Positions 9,964 to 19,472 are shown, counted from the stretch's first letter. The stretch: DNA of 64,000 nucleotides from CAJBLF01 sp964424505 (GCA_964424505.1 CAYRIQ010000001.1:1-64000), one strand, 5' to 3'. The notes: a model not told the origin generated them from the letters alone. Made by a program: numbers and translations.

Positions 9964-11466
9964 ATGAAAAATTTTTTCACAGCAAAGACCAAAATCATCG
10001 ATATCCATGAAGGAGAAAATTTGGAAGTACTCATCAACGAACAAGATGCTCGGGAAGAAGGAATCACAAGTATGGATAAAGTCTCGCTTGTGTATGATAA
10101 CAAAGAATTTGTCTTCGATGTAAGCTTATCATCTCATTTTGTACAACGTTGAGAAGTAGGGATATTCGAAGATATTAGAGAAAAATACGAGATACCAGCT
10201 GGACAATTTGTTACGGTTTCATTTACCAAAAATAGTTCAGAATCACTTGATGCACTCAAAAAATGATTGACAGGAAAGAGGCTCAATAAGCAGGAAATAC
10301 TAGCTATTATGAAAGATATTTCAAATAATAGATTCACTGATATTTTGACGACGTACTTTTCTGCGATGGGATTTTTCTTTCCTTCACAAGATGAGGATCT
10401 GTATCGGATGGCTGAAGCTATGGCAAAAACGTGAGAAATGCTTCATTTCCCAGGGATTGTAGCTGACAAGCATTGTATGGGTGGTGTGCCAGGAAATGAA
10501 ACAACAATGATTATGATTCCATTACTTACTTCATTGGGGATCAAAATGCCAAAGACGTTTTCTAAAGCAATAACTACACCAGCAGCAACGGGAGAGTGTG
10601 TAAGTGTATTGATGGATATCTCATTTAGCAAAAAAGAAATAGAAGCTTTAGTCAAAAAAAATAATTGCTGTTTAGTACGAGGTGGAGGATTGGATCTTGC
10701 ACCAGCTGATGAAAAGCTTATCAAAGTAGCATATCCACTCTCTATGCAATCATACTCAAGAACTATCGTTTCTATTATGGCAAAAAAATATGCTATGGGT
10801 ATAAATCATTCATTGATTGATATCCCTGTTGGTCCTACTGCAAAAGTACCAGACATGAAAACAGCAAAATGGCTCAAGAAAAAATATGAATATGTAGGAA
10901 AAAAGCTTGGTATGAAGGTACATGTAGAGATGACACCAGCCTTAGAGCCTATTGGTGCAGGTGTAGGAGCAGTATTGCAAGTAAGAGAGGTACTGAGAGT
11001 ATTACAACAGCATGAAAAAAGGCCTATGGATCTTGAAAAAAAAGCAGTATATTTAGCAAGCAAAATTATCGAACTTGTAGGTATGGCAAAAGGTAAAGAG
11101 GCTGAAAAACTTGCGTATGGACAACTTATTAGTGGTAAAGCACGAGCGATGATGCAAAAAATAATTGGTGCACAACATGGGGATCCCAAAGTACTCTCTG
11201 AAACATTGAAATTAGCAAAAATACAAAAAAATATTGTAGCAGAAAAATCAGGTACAGTAAAAAATATTGATATGAAAATCGTAAATGTAGCTACGAGAAC
11301 ACTTGGTTCTCCACTTGATTTGCAAGCATGATTGTATCTTCACAAAAAACTTGGTGATAGTGTAAAAAAAGGTGAAGTAATGTACACCATGTATGCCAAT
11401 GATGAAAGTAAAATCAGACTAACCAAAGAATTTTTAGACGAAAAAAAGATGTATAACATCGCGTAA
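9964..11466 (+). CDS. deoA: AMP phosphorylase (archaeal-type DeoA family)
   Basis: It phosphorolyses AMP (or other NMPs) to the base and ribose-1,5-bisphosphate, the entry step of the AMP pathway. At 500 aa it has the extra N-terminal domain (about residues 1-80) that separates AMP phosphorylases from ordinary thymidine phosphorylases of about 440 aa. Family motifs follow: GKRLNKQEILAIMKDI, the phosphate and nucleoside site DKHCMGGVPGNETTM, TTPAATGECVSVLMD, RGGGLDLAPADEKLI and the C-terminal barrel-like domain with GSPLDLQAGLYLHKKLGD. Two other enzymes of the same pathway lie just upstream, which makes pyrimidine-specific DeoA activity unlikely. Confidence 0.92.
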
Positions 11467-11480
11467 ACGCGAATAAAAAA

Positions 11481-11530
11481 GCCCCTCTCGGCGTCTATCC
11501 CGCAAAGCGGGAATAAAGAGGGGTTAGGGG
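11481..11530. repeat. GC-rich palindromic repeat, possibly acting as terminator
   Basis: CCCCTCT (11482-11488) pairs with AGAGGGG (11517-11523), enclosing a second hairpin TCCCGC/GCGGGA. It follows an A-run 15 bp after deoA. GC content far above the surroundings and shared words (cccctct, aggggtgatg, tcccgc-aa-gcggga) tie it to the repeats at 50.2, 52.0, 53.2 and 55.7 kb. Confidence 0.6.
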
Positions 11531-11606
11531 TGATGTAAAAGGGAGACAAAATAAGAAAAACAAAATAAGAAAAACTAGAAATTTATTTTACATAATAATT
11601 CAGTCT

Positions 11607-12611
11607 ATGACCGGTATAATAATGACCATAGGACCAGCTACCAATAGTGAAGCACAGCTTATCAGATGCTATGAAAATGGTGTCAGGATATTAAGGTTCA
11701 ATTTCCCTCATTATACCCAAGAAACCACAAAGAGAGATGTAGATAGTATTCATGCAGTTGAACAAAAAATTTGAGGAAAATTTCAATTGCTGCTCGATAC
11801 AGAAGGACCAGAAATTAGGACAGGATTTCTACAGACACCCATTAGCTACACTATTTGAGATGTGTTTAAAATTTATATCAAAGAAAGTGAAAGAGATACA
11901 AGGGGATTATTTTGTGATTATCCTTCATTAGTTGCTGATGTGAAAATAGGGGGAATCGTAAAAATTGATGCAGGATTGCTCGAAGCTGAAGTCGTAGAAA
12001 AATGATCAGAATATATAGGAGTTAAAGCATTGAATAGTTTTACAGTTGGCTCGAGAAGACATATTAATTTGCCAGGTATTCACTATAATTTACCAGGGAT
12101 TACATCAAGAGATAAAGAAAATGTATTATTTGCTATAAAAGAAAGATTTGATTATATCGCATTAAGTTTTACGAGAAAAGCTGATGATATTATTGAGCTA
12201 AGAAATTTTCTCAAAGCCAATGGTGGTGAGAATATAAAAATTGTGGCTAAGATAGAAAATCAGGAAGGAGTTGATAATGTAAGCACTATAATTGATGCGA
12301 GTGATATAGTGATGATAGCTAGATGAGACCTAGGGACTGAATTACCCGTAGAGATGATTCCTATCCATCAGATGAATATCGTCAAAACATGTAAAATAAA
12401 AAATACTCCTGTCATTGTAGCTACGCAGATGTTAGAATCTATGATTTACAATTCTGTGCCAACGAGAGCAGAAGTGAGTGATATTTTTTATGCAGTTCGT
12501 GAAGGCGCTGATTATGTGATGCTATCATGAGAAACTGCTATTGGAAAGTATTCAATTGAATGTGTTAAAGTGATGAATAAAGTGATTACTGAAGCAGAGA
12601 AATATAAATAG
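11607..12611 (+). CDS. pyk: Pyruvate kinase, lacking the C-terminal domain
   Basis: It transfers phosphate from phosphoenolpyruvate to ADP, the last ATP-forming step of lower glycolysis and the natural outlet for 3-phosphoglycerate made by the AMP pathway. The 334-aa protein starts MTGIIMTIGPATNSE and keeps the TIM-barrel active site: LLDTEGPEIRTG, IALSFTRKADDI, KIENQEGVDN, IARGDLGTELP (Gly by TGA), VATQMLESMI, PTRAEVSD and VMLSGETAIGKYS. The B domain is present. The protein stops where the C-terminal allosteric domain of a usual enzyme of about 470 aa would begin, so it is probably unregulated by the classic effectors. It stands 140 bp behind deoA, across a hairpin repeat. Confidence 0.94.
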
Positions 12612-12672
12612 ACTTATATTGTGGAAAGGTGAATATATGGAAATAGTAATTCCTCAATCTGTCCATCCTTTT

Positions 12673-12861
12673 CTAGTCTCTATACCACTGTTTAAATTTT
12701 TTAATTTGGGTAAGAATATGCGTATGTATTTCTCATCCATTTTTTTTTATTTTTTCAAAAGTTTTTTCAAAAACACGAGACTGATATCCATTGAGATATG
12801 ATCTTCACAAAACAACATCAATAATCCGATTATTTAGTTTTTGCTCGATATTTTGAAACAT
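12673..12861 (-). CDS. Possible small protein, 62 aa
   Basis: A minus-strand frame runs from ATG 12861 (MFQNIEQKLNNRIIDVV) to TAG 12673 and contains two TGA codons read as Gly, so standard-code searches miss it. Composition is like real genes here: basic, helical, with KIKKNGGEIHTHILTQIKK near the end. Upstream on the same strand TTGATA and TAGTAT stand 18 bp apart. No family is recognised. It lies alone in the 640-bp spacer after pyk. The plus-strand frame over the same bases looks like its shadow. Confidence 0.45.
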
Positions 12862-13252
12862 ATAATATATAGTACATAAAATATTTATTTTCATAAATAC
12901 TATAAAAAAAACCTTGTAATTATCAAACCAAAAAACTAACAATAAAATTGTAATATATCTCTACGAGATGTAATTTGAACTACGTTCGTAATTCATCGTA
13001 ATTGCCAATTACGCGAATCAGACAGGAGGAATCCATCCTTTTCGCTCCAGCGTCATTCCGGCAGCTTGCCCCGCAGAACTGCGTGGGTTAAGTGTTGCAG
13101 CCGGAATCCATACTACAGAAGCCAAAGAGTCTTTCAGTATGGATTCCCTCTTCCAAACATTGGCGCGGGAATGACGTCTAAGGGTTTATGGATTTCCCCT
13201 CAGGTTTAAGGGAGACAAACAATAAATTTTACTATTTATTATACGAATATTT
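12862..13252. other. Intergenic region with no gene
   Basis: About 390 bp without a credible frame. The first part is very AT-rich. From about 13045 it holds a GC-rich palindromic repeat, listed separately. The last 60 bp (agggagacaaac, then AT-rich) lead into the 3D-domain protein. No strong promoter is visible. Confidence 0.5.
13051..13176. repeat. GTCATTCC...GGAATGAC palindromic repeat
   Basis: About 126 bp bounded by CGTCATTCC (from 13051) and GGAATGACG (to 13176), with internal complementary pieces (GGAATCCATACT and AGTATGGATTCC). GC content is well above the neighbours. Related copies lie at 53.6 and 61.1-61.3 kb. The ends resemble the widespread GTCATTCC..GGAATGAC repeat type of other bacteria. 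Confidence 0.75.
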
Positions 13253-14404
13253 ATGATCAAGACACTTCTTTCGTTACTAGTACTTCTATCGATGATAAGC
13301 ATTACCAACGCCTTTGATTTTTCTGGTTGTCAGGAAAAAGTATTTACGGTAACTGCATATTACTCTCCTGTAAGTGGCCAAGTATTTTATTATAAATCAA
13401 ATTTTCAAGCAGAAGTGACTCTAAACGGAGAGTGATATTTCGGTGCTTCTGGTAAAAAAGTTTTCAATGGTATGTTAGCATGACCAGCAACCTATCCGTT
13501 TGGATCAGTAATATATTTTCCTTGATTTGGCTTGGGAGAGATAGCTGATAGAGGAGGAGCAATCGTGCTTTCAGGTGAAAAATGACAAAAATTTGATCGT
13601 ATAGATGTTCGGATGGGAAAAGGAGAAGAATGACTTATTAGAGCACTTACGTTTGGTAAAAAAAATATGACCGGGCATTTCTGTGACCCTAAAATAATTA
13701 AGACATCACCAAAAGATACATTACTTCGAGACAATATTCCTGTACTCAAAAACTTTTTTGATATTGCACTACGGATTCAACAGCTCGAAGAAGGAAGAAA
13801 TGATATCCGAACATGGACATTACAAAAATATCTAGTGAAACTCTGATATCTCAACAAAAAATATCGAAACGGAAACTATGAGACAAATACAAAAAACGCA
13901 CTTTGTAGATACCAAGTCGTCAAAAAAATTGTTGGAGCAAAGCACCCTGATTGTTGAGCTTTTGGTAAAGCAACAAGGTATACGATGAAGCTTGATGTAC
14001 AAAGTAAAAATCTTTTGCCTAGCAATTTATATGCGACAGGAACTTTCGCTTCGATTGTAGATGCAGCAAAATACTACAACGGCTATCCGAGACAACCTTC
14101 TAAACTTTCAAAACCTTTTAACGTTTTAACAGAGGAAATAAAAGTATCTAAGCCCAAAGTCTTCTTGTTTTACAGAGCTTACACAAAATGACAACAATCC
14201 TCAGAGATAAAAATCCTACAAAATTTTTTACAATCACAAGGGCTTTATAGTGGAGAAATTGATGGTATCTATTCCAAAATCACTACAAATGCCGTCTATG
14301 AATTTCAAAAAAAATATTCTCTGATTTCTGATGACGATCCATTAAATTTGAGAGGATACCTTTGACCAAAGACGAGATCAAAGATCAACGAATTAAAAAT
14401 ATAA
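13253..14404 (+). CDS. Secreted 3D-domain protein with peptidoglycan-binding repeats
   Basis: 383 aa with an N-terminal signal peptide (hydrophobic residues 4-18, then ITNAFDFS). A domain resembling the 3D/double-psi barrel of MltA-like and YabE-type proteins follows (about residues 28-145): FTVTAYYSPVSG, YPFGSVIYFPGFG, EIADRGGAI and DRIDVRMGKGEEG with an ALTFGKK end. Two peptidoglycan-binding type 1 units follow, one about 165-205 (LQKYLVKLGYLNKKY) and one at the end (LQNFLQSQGLYSGEIDGIYS). Known relatives act on or bind cell-wall glycan outside the membrane; a lytic role is inferred. Many Gly residues are TGA. A bidirectional terminator follows. Confidence 0.75.
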
Positions 14405-14407
14405 AAA

Positions 14408-14431
14408 ATCGCCCAGCTATAGCTGGGCGAT
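14408..14431. terminator. Bidirectional terminator between convergent genes
   Basis: ATCGCCCAGCT (14408-14418) pairs perfectly with AGCTGGGCGAT (14421-14431) around a 2-base loop. An A-run on the left becomes a U-run for the minus-strand gene ending at 14437. It separates that gene from the 3D-domain gene ending at 14404. Confidence 0.85.
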
Positions 14432-14436
14432 TAAGT

Positions 14437-14745
14437 CTAATTCTTTGAAAAATTAAAATGGGATGGCTGTGTATTTTCAGCTACATAGTCTTTAAAAGCA
14501 ACTTCGATTTTTTTACACTTTTTTATTGTTTCAAGCAATACGTCCAGTGTGGATTTGTTTTCTTCAATAAAATCTTTTGGTACATTTTGTAAAAAAAACG
14601 TGCCTAAAATTTCAGTATCGTTTTTTTTGCTTTCTATGAAATATTTAATTCCAAATTCCTCGTTTACTGCATTTATGTATATATTCATCATAAGAATAAA
14701 CACTTTATCCTCAGTAAATACTTTTGTAATTAATGTTTTTATCAT
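14437..14745 (-). CDS. Hypothetical protein, 102 aa
   Basis: Unrecognised protein starting MIKTLITKVFTEDKVF, predicted mostly helical, no signal peptide. The longer frame reaching 14814 is unlikely because a good promoter (TTGACT, 16 bp, TATAAG; 14798 to 14771 on this strand) would place transcription start near 14764. It points away from the next plus-strand gene, which has its own promoter in the same 127-bp gap. Confidence 0.65.
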   Translation of the reverse strand: MIKTLITKVFTEDKVFILMMNIYINAVNEEFGIKYFIESKKNDTEILGTFFLQNVPKDFIEENKSTLDVLLETIKKCKKIEVAFKDYVAENTQPSHFNFSKN

Positions 14746-14770
14746 AATAATATATTTTTTTGTTTTGATG

Positions 14771-14836
14771 CTTATATTTATTAGACACATAAAGTCAATA
14801 TAATTTACTTGCATTTGTATGGTAAATATATATAGG
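14771..14836. promoter_or_regulatory. Divergent promoter pair
   Basis: On the minus strand TTGACT (14798-14793), 16 bp and TATAAG (14776-14771). On the plus strand TTGCAT (14809-14814), 16 bp and TATAGG (14831-14836). The -35 elements are back to back, serving the two unknown genes on either side. Confidence 0.6.
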
Positions 14837-14872
14837 TAAAAAAATTAAAACAAAACATTAAAACAAAATATT

Positions 14873-15310
14873 ATGAATATAATAGAAAGAGTATGTAAAA
14901 TTGTTTTTACAAAAAAATCAGAGGAAAAATCACAAATCAATTTACATGAAGGATCAAAACCTTCAGAAGATCTTATTGATTCCATAATTGTAGTGATAAA
15001 AAAATTCGCAAAAAATCATCGGATTAGTATTGACCAAAAAATGGGCACAATACATATGACGGTATGTAGCGTTATAAAAGAACTGCCACAAGAAATGCAA
15101 TCTAGACATTATTCTAGAGGTGCTTCTGTATTCCTATCCAAAACAAAAGTATCATTTAATATGTATAGTATGGAATTACTTAGGAATAATACAAAATTTC
15201 ATATTATATCAATTGAAATTCACAATAATGAATCAATAATAAATTATAAAGTATATAACAAATTGTATGATTTACGTTCTACCATTAAAAAAGACATTAT
15301 TAAATGATAA
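14873..15310 (+). CDS. Hypothetical protein, 145 aa
   Basis: Unrecognised soluble protein starting MNIIERVCKIVFTKK, with alternating helix and strand character and no membrane segment. Its final codons are Lys, TGA, TAA: under code 25 the protein gains one Gly and stops at the TAA (15308), while the TGA looks like a former stop. A strong terminator begins at the next base. Together with the divergent 102-aa gene it forms an isolated pair of unknowns between well known genes. Confidence 0.65.
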
Positions 15311-15343
15311 ATATCCACTCATATTGAGTGGATATTTTTTTTG
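15311..15343 (+). terminator. Rho-independent terminator
   Basis: ATATCCACTC (15311-15320) pairs with GAGTGGATAT (15326-15335), followed by eight T. It begins at the base after the stop of the 145-aa gene. Confidence 0.88.
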
Positions 15344-15375
15344 TTTGGGAAAAGATAAAAAGTCTAAAAAATCTC

Positions 15376-15403
15376 TTGCAATCGCCTTCATTTTTTCTAT
15401 AAA
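15376..15403 (+). promoter_or_regulatory. Predicted promoter of the rplJ-rplL transcript
   Basis: TTGCAA (15376-15381), 16 bp, TATAAA (15398-15403). The implied start near 15410 is exactly where the conserved L10 leader sequence begins. Confidence 0.65.
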
Positions 15404-15407
15404 GCTG

Positions 15408-15525
15408 ACATAAACACCCAAGACAGTAGGTTGCTCAAAGCATAAAATATCAATTCCTACCTAGGTTCACATACAGATATAATTTTTTGTATACGAGCCC
15501 TAAAAAGGTCTTTTTTGTTTTGAAA
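15408..15525 (+). ncRNA. Ribosomal protein L10 leader
   Basis: The segment holds the two strands typical of the L10 leader: ACCCAAGACAGTAGG (15417-15430) and CCTACCTAGG (15456-15465), the latter pairing with AGTAGG. A GAGCCC/AAAGGTC region and T-run follow. In other bacteria L10 or L10(L12)4 binds this leader and represses the operon. Position (starting 147 bp before rplJ, directly after a promoter) and sequence agree. Confidence 0.75.
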
Positions 15526-15554
15526 GCAATATTTAATTATTTAAGTTGTATAGT

Positions 15555-16256
15555 ATGACAATTACTAAAGAAAAAAAACATCAGCTCTTGGCCAAATATA
15601 AAGAAGATCTAAGTGGCGCAGCAAATGCAGTTATTGTACAACAAAAAGCTGTACCAGTAAATGTTGCCAATAAGGTTAGGATGGAAATCAAAACAGCTGA
15701 TGGACAAATGAATATTATAAAGAAAAGAATTTTTCTCAGAGCACTCAAAGACGCGTGACTCGAAGATGTAAATGTAGATGTATTGGAAGGACCAGTGTTT
15801 GCTTTGTATGCACATGAAAATGAATTTGGACCGATCAAAGTAATCAATAAATATTTGAAGGAATTTAAAAAAGAAAATAAAGGATCAGAATTTTCTTTTG
15901 TGGGATGATGGTTTGAGAAGAAATGGGAAAGTGGTGACTATGTCAATGAATTAGCAAATGTGCCGACAAAAGAAGAATTATTATCAAAACTTTGTTACTT
16001 GTTCAATTATCCATTGCAATCATTTGCTTGTGTTCTTAGTGAGATTGCTAAAAAGCTCGAAGCTTGAAGCCCAAAGCCTGAAGTTATAAAGGAAGAAGTG
16101 AAAGAAGAAAAAATAGAAGAAACTAAAATAGAAGAAGTAAAAGAAGTCATTGCGAGCGAAAACGAAGCAACCCAGGAAGAAAAAAAAGAAGATGCTCCAG
16201 TAGAAGAAAAGAAAGAAGATGAAATTCCATCACAAGAAGCTAAAACAGCAGAATAG
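15555..16256 (+). CDS. rplJ: Ribosomal protein L10 with long acidic tail
   Basis: L10 anchors L12 dimers at the base of the ribosomal stalk. ATG 15555 gives MTITKEKKHQLLAKYKEDL and a typical N-terminal domain with VIVQQKAVPVNVANKVR and the FAL-H region. At 233 aa it exceeds the usual 165-180: after the stalk helix (about residue 175) it carries a Glu/Lys-rich tail of some 55 residues. An alternative TTG start at 15546 is less likely. It heads an operon with rplL behind the L10 leader. rplK and rplA, usual neighbours, are not here. Confidence 0.93.
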
Positions 16257-16354
16257 TCTAAAGGTAAAAACATTGTCGTTTAAACGTTTGAGTGTTTGTT
16301 CGTCTCATCGTTTCAACATATTTAAAGTATTTTTATTATTTATTTCATACAAGA

Positions 16355-16747
16355 ATGACAGAATTATCAGGAAATGCACAAAAGATAATGGATCTCGTAA
16401 AAGAGATGAGTGCAGTAGAATTAAACCAATTAGTAAAAGGATTGGAGGAAGCTTTTGGTGTAAGTGCAGCTGCTATGGTGGTTGCTGGATGAGCTGCTGG
16501 AGGAGCTGCAGATGCAGGTGCTGCTAGTGGAAATTCTGATACCGTCAATATCGAATTGACTGATATTGGGCAACAAAAAATTGGAGTTATTAAGGCAGTT
16601 AAAGAACTTCTTGGTTTAGGACTTAAAGAAGCTAAAGATTTAGTAGAAAAGGCACCTACAGTGGTAAAAGAAAATGTTAAATATGAGGAAGCTGAAGGTA
16701 TCAAAGCTAAATTAGAAGCTGAAGGAGCGACTATAACACTTAAGTAG
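16355..16747 (+). CDS. rplL: Ribosomal protein L7/L12
   Basis: Stalk protein recruiting translation GTPases. 130 aa with the usual plan: N-terminal dimerisation helices (LNQLVKGLEEAFGVSA), an Ala/Gly hinge (about residues 46-62, one Gly by TGA) and the C-terminal factor-binding domain with KIGVIKAVKELLGLGLKEAKD and VEKAPTVVKE. It lies 98 bp after rplJ, as in most bacteria, and is probably on the same transcript. Confidence 0.97.
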
Positions 16748-16839
16748 AGCTTAGTGGCTAGAACTTGGAGCTTAGATTTTTTTGTCTAAGGTCTAAAATC
16801 TAAAGTCTAAGGTCTTTTATTTATCAAATTGTAAAAATT

Positions 16840-17502
16840 ATGAGTATATCTGTAAACGATGTAATTGGGTCTCAGGTGCATATTGGTACGCTCAAAAGCG
16901 AAGCTCATCCAAAAACCAATAAATATTGGGCAGGAGTAGTCAACAATATCGCGATTATCAATCCTGAGATTATCATTGAGCAGATCGAAAGTGCACAAAA
17001 AAAGATTCAGAAAGCTAAAGAGGAAGGAAAAGAAATTTTGGTGGTTTCTGAAAAGAAAATGTACGCTGACGAACTAGAAAAGCTTGGTGAAAAATATGGG
17101 TTTAATTACCTCAATTATAAATTACCGTCTGGATTTTTGACAAATTTTGAAACACTTAAAAAAAGAATAGAGTCTATGAATACCATGGCTCGTTTTGTAG
17201 ATACTGAAAACTATCTTTCATTGACAAAAAAAGAACAATTAGTATACAAGAGAAAATTGGCTAGAGTTTTGAAAATTTATAAGGGAGTTAAAAACCTTGC
17301 AAGAAAGCCAGAATTGGTGATTGTGCTTGATGGTCAAATGATGGACAATTTTATCAATGAATTGGTAAAAAGTTCTGATATTCAAAATATTATTATTGCA
17401 GGGACAAATTTTTCTAGACGATGGGCAGAAGATAGTATTATCCTTGGAAATATATGAAGTCATAAAAGTGTAGACTTTATATTAAATAGTATGTTTAGTT
17501 AA
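16840..17502 (+). CDS. rpsB: Ribosomal protein S2
   Basis: Small-subunit protein needed for S1 docking. 220 aa starting MSISVNDVIGSQVHIGT, with the conserved HPKTNKYW segment (normally HPKM..YIF), SEKKMYADELEKLGEKYGF, a GFLTNFETLKKRI stretch and ELVIVLDGQM. The C-terminal part is shorter than usual, and the normal NKLGIPVIGIVDTN-like region is replaced by SSDIQNIIIAGTNFSRRWAED. A short frameshifted gene separates it from tsf, its usual partner. Confidence 0.92.
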
Positions 17503-17561
17503 TTATATACAGCGTAGTATATAAAAATTGCAAATAGCAATTTATATTCTCTTTGCATTAT

Positions 17562-17977
17562 ATGAAAGAATCAAACATCACAGAGATAGAAAATCAATCT
17601 TCACAAGAGGTATATATGCCTAGTAGCATTGAAAAAAAAAGAGCAGTGATGATGTATGTTTTGATTGGTATTATAGTCGTTGGCTTTGATAACCGTAAAA
17701 AAGCGATTTTGAATTATTTCATCTCAAACAATCATTGGGTTGGCGGTCTGTTTTTTTGCTTTTATTAGTGATATCATTGGTGTTTGTATTTATTCCTATA
17801 GTAAAATATGTGCCTATAGGGGTAGCAATTATTATGATAATCTGTTTAAGTGTATTTATCAAAAAAGCGTGGGATGGAAAATATCTCGTTGATAAAAAAA
17901 ACGCATTAGCATTGTTTGTAAGTTTAGGGGACCGGATAATGAATTTATTTGAAATAAATAAAGAATCTACTCAATAA
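17562..17977 (+). pseudogene. DUF4870-like membrane protein, frame broken at an A6 tract
   Basis: Two overlapping frames together resemble a small DUF4870/TM2-like membrane protein. The first (from ATG 17562) gives a polar N-terminus and KKRAVMMYVLIGIIVVGF. The second, in the -1 frame and open from 17699, gives FELFHLKQSLGW and hydrophobic helices ending in KKAWDGKYL. The family's conserved FH-KQ motif lies in the second frame. One extra A in the run at 17697-17702 would join them. This may be a sequencing or assembly indel, slippage at the A-run, or a real pseudogene. It sits between rpsB and tsf. Confidence 0.6.
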
Positions 17978-18059
17978 GAAAATGAGAAATATCTACTGAG
18001 GTACAATAATTCATACATATAGTATTCATTATTAATTTTAAATTATTAACTACATAATA

Positions 18060-18854
18060 ATGTGAAATATAGAGTTATTGAAGCAATTAAGAGAAATTAC
18101 TTTTGCTCCGATTAAAGACTGTAAAGAAGCTTTAGTAGAATCTGGTGATGATTTAGAAAAAGCACAAGAAATACTTAAAAAAAAAGGTATTGCAAAAGCA
18201 GGCAGTAGATGAGAAAGAGAAACTAAAGAAGGAATAGTCAAAGTAATAGAACAAAATGGCAAAATTATCGGACTAAAATTATTGTGTGAGACTGATTTTG
18301 TTGCAAAAAATAACAATTTTCAAGCTTTATTTGATTCTGTACTAGCAAAAATTGCTCAAAGTACCAAAGAAATACAAAGTTTGGAAGATTTAGAATCTGA
18401 AATTGCTACACAGGTAGATAATGAAATCAAAGAATTTATGGGAAAGACAGGTGAAAATATGAAAATAGGTGCAGTATTGGTGACAACAAAACCAGCGTTT
18501 GTGTACAATCATCCTGGAAATAGAGTAGCTTCACTGATCTTTTTTGAGGGTGGAAATCCAGAAATTGCCAAAGAATTAGCATTACAAGTAACTGCTATGA
18601 ATCCTACATATGTATCTTTTGAACAGGTAGATGCTGATGAAATTACAAAAATGAAAGAAGAATTTGGAGCAGAATTAAGAGCTGCAGGTAAGCCAGAAGC
18701 TATGGTACAACAAATTGTCGATGGAAAAATTCAAAAAACATTGGCAGATTTTGTATTATTAGAGCAAGAATATATTAGAGATGGGGCAAAAAAAATAAAA
18801 GATATTTTGCCAGAAGGTATGAAAATACATGCATTTATGAGAATAGCTATTTAG
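18060..18854 (+). CDS. tsf: Elongation factor Ts
   Basis: Nucleotide exchange factor for EF-Tu. 264 aa. The second codon is TGA (Met-Gly-Asn-Ile). The UBA-like N-terminus reads LLKQLREITFAPIKDCKEAL with KAQEILKKKGIAKAGSR. The core carries LLCETDFVAKNNNFQAL, the key EF-Tu-contacting TDF-AKN motif. NHPGNRVASLIFFEGGN and LALQVTAMNPTYVS follow. The C-terminal coiled-coil region is present. It follows rpsB across the frameshifted membrane-protein gene. Confidence 0.96.
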
Positions 18855-18905
18855 ATACAATTACTTAGTATAAATAATTGATTTTAAAACTTAAAAAAGG
18901 TAATA

Positions 18906-19472
18906 ATGCAAAAGTATGATGTAGTATTGTTGATTGACGCATCGTTGTCAGAAACCAATCGTAAGGAAGTTGTTTCTGAGTTTGAAAAGCTCATCAAAAA
19001 AAATATTGTCCAACAAGACGATATTGGACTCCAACAATTAGTGTATAATTTAGGCAATAAAGCCTGAAATGATAAAGCGTATGTGTATTCGTATTACATT
19101 GATGCTGAAGCAAGTGATTTGGAAATGATCAAGAAAACAGTATTATATAACAAAGCTATTAAGAGATACTTCATTTTCAAAATGGCAAAGACTGAAGAGT
19201 TTGTTCCATTTGAAAAAATCAATAAAGAACTTACTGAAATTATAGAATCTTGGGATCCAAAAAAACTTTGACAAAAAGTGACGTTTTTTTCTGACAAAAA
19301 AAATGAAAAATATCTTACTCGAAAAGCTGTTACTATGCTAAAAAAATATATTACAAGATTTAGTAATATTAAACCTAGAGAATATACACACAACTCTGTT
19401 TCAACCCAAAAAAAACTTAAAACAGTGATACTGAGAGCTAGAGAACTAGGGTTTGTAGAATATACTAAATAA
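18906..19472 (+). CDS. rpsF-rpsR: Fused ribosomal proteins S6-S18
   Basis: One 188-aa frame carries two ribosomal proteins. Residues 1-121 are S6: MQKYDVVLLIDASL, LGNKAGNDKAYVYSYYID and AIKRYFIFKM. From about residue 123 comes S18: LTRKAVTMLKKYIT, NIKPREY, QKKLKTVILRAREL and FVEYT align over the normal S18 core. The junction codon (19269-19271, residue 122) is TGA, read as Gly here. In the ribosome S6 and S18 form a tight heterodimer on the 30S platform, so a fusion is structurally sensible. An ssb gene, normally between them, is missing. AAGG stands before the ATG, one of few Shine-Dalgarno-like sites in the window. Confidence 0.88.

Noticed and set aside
12619..12801. Plus-strand 60-codon frame after pyk
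   Set aside because: Very rich in Phe and Ser, starts at TTG, and lies antisense to a more protein-like minus-strand frame with TGA-Gly codons.
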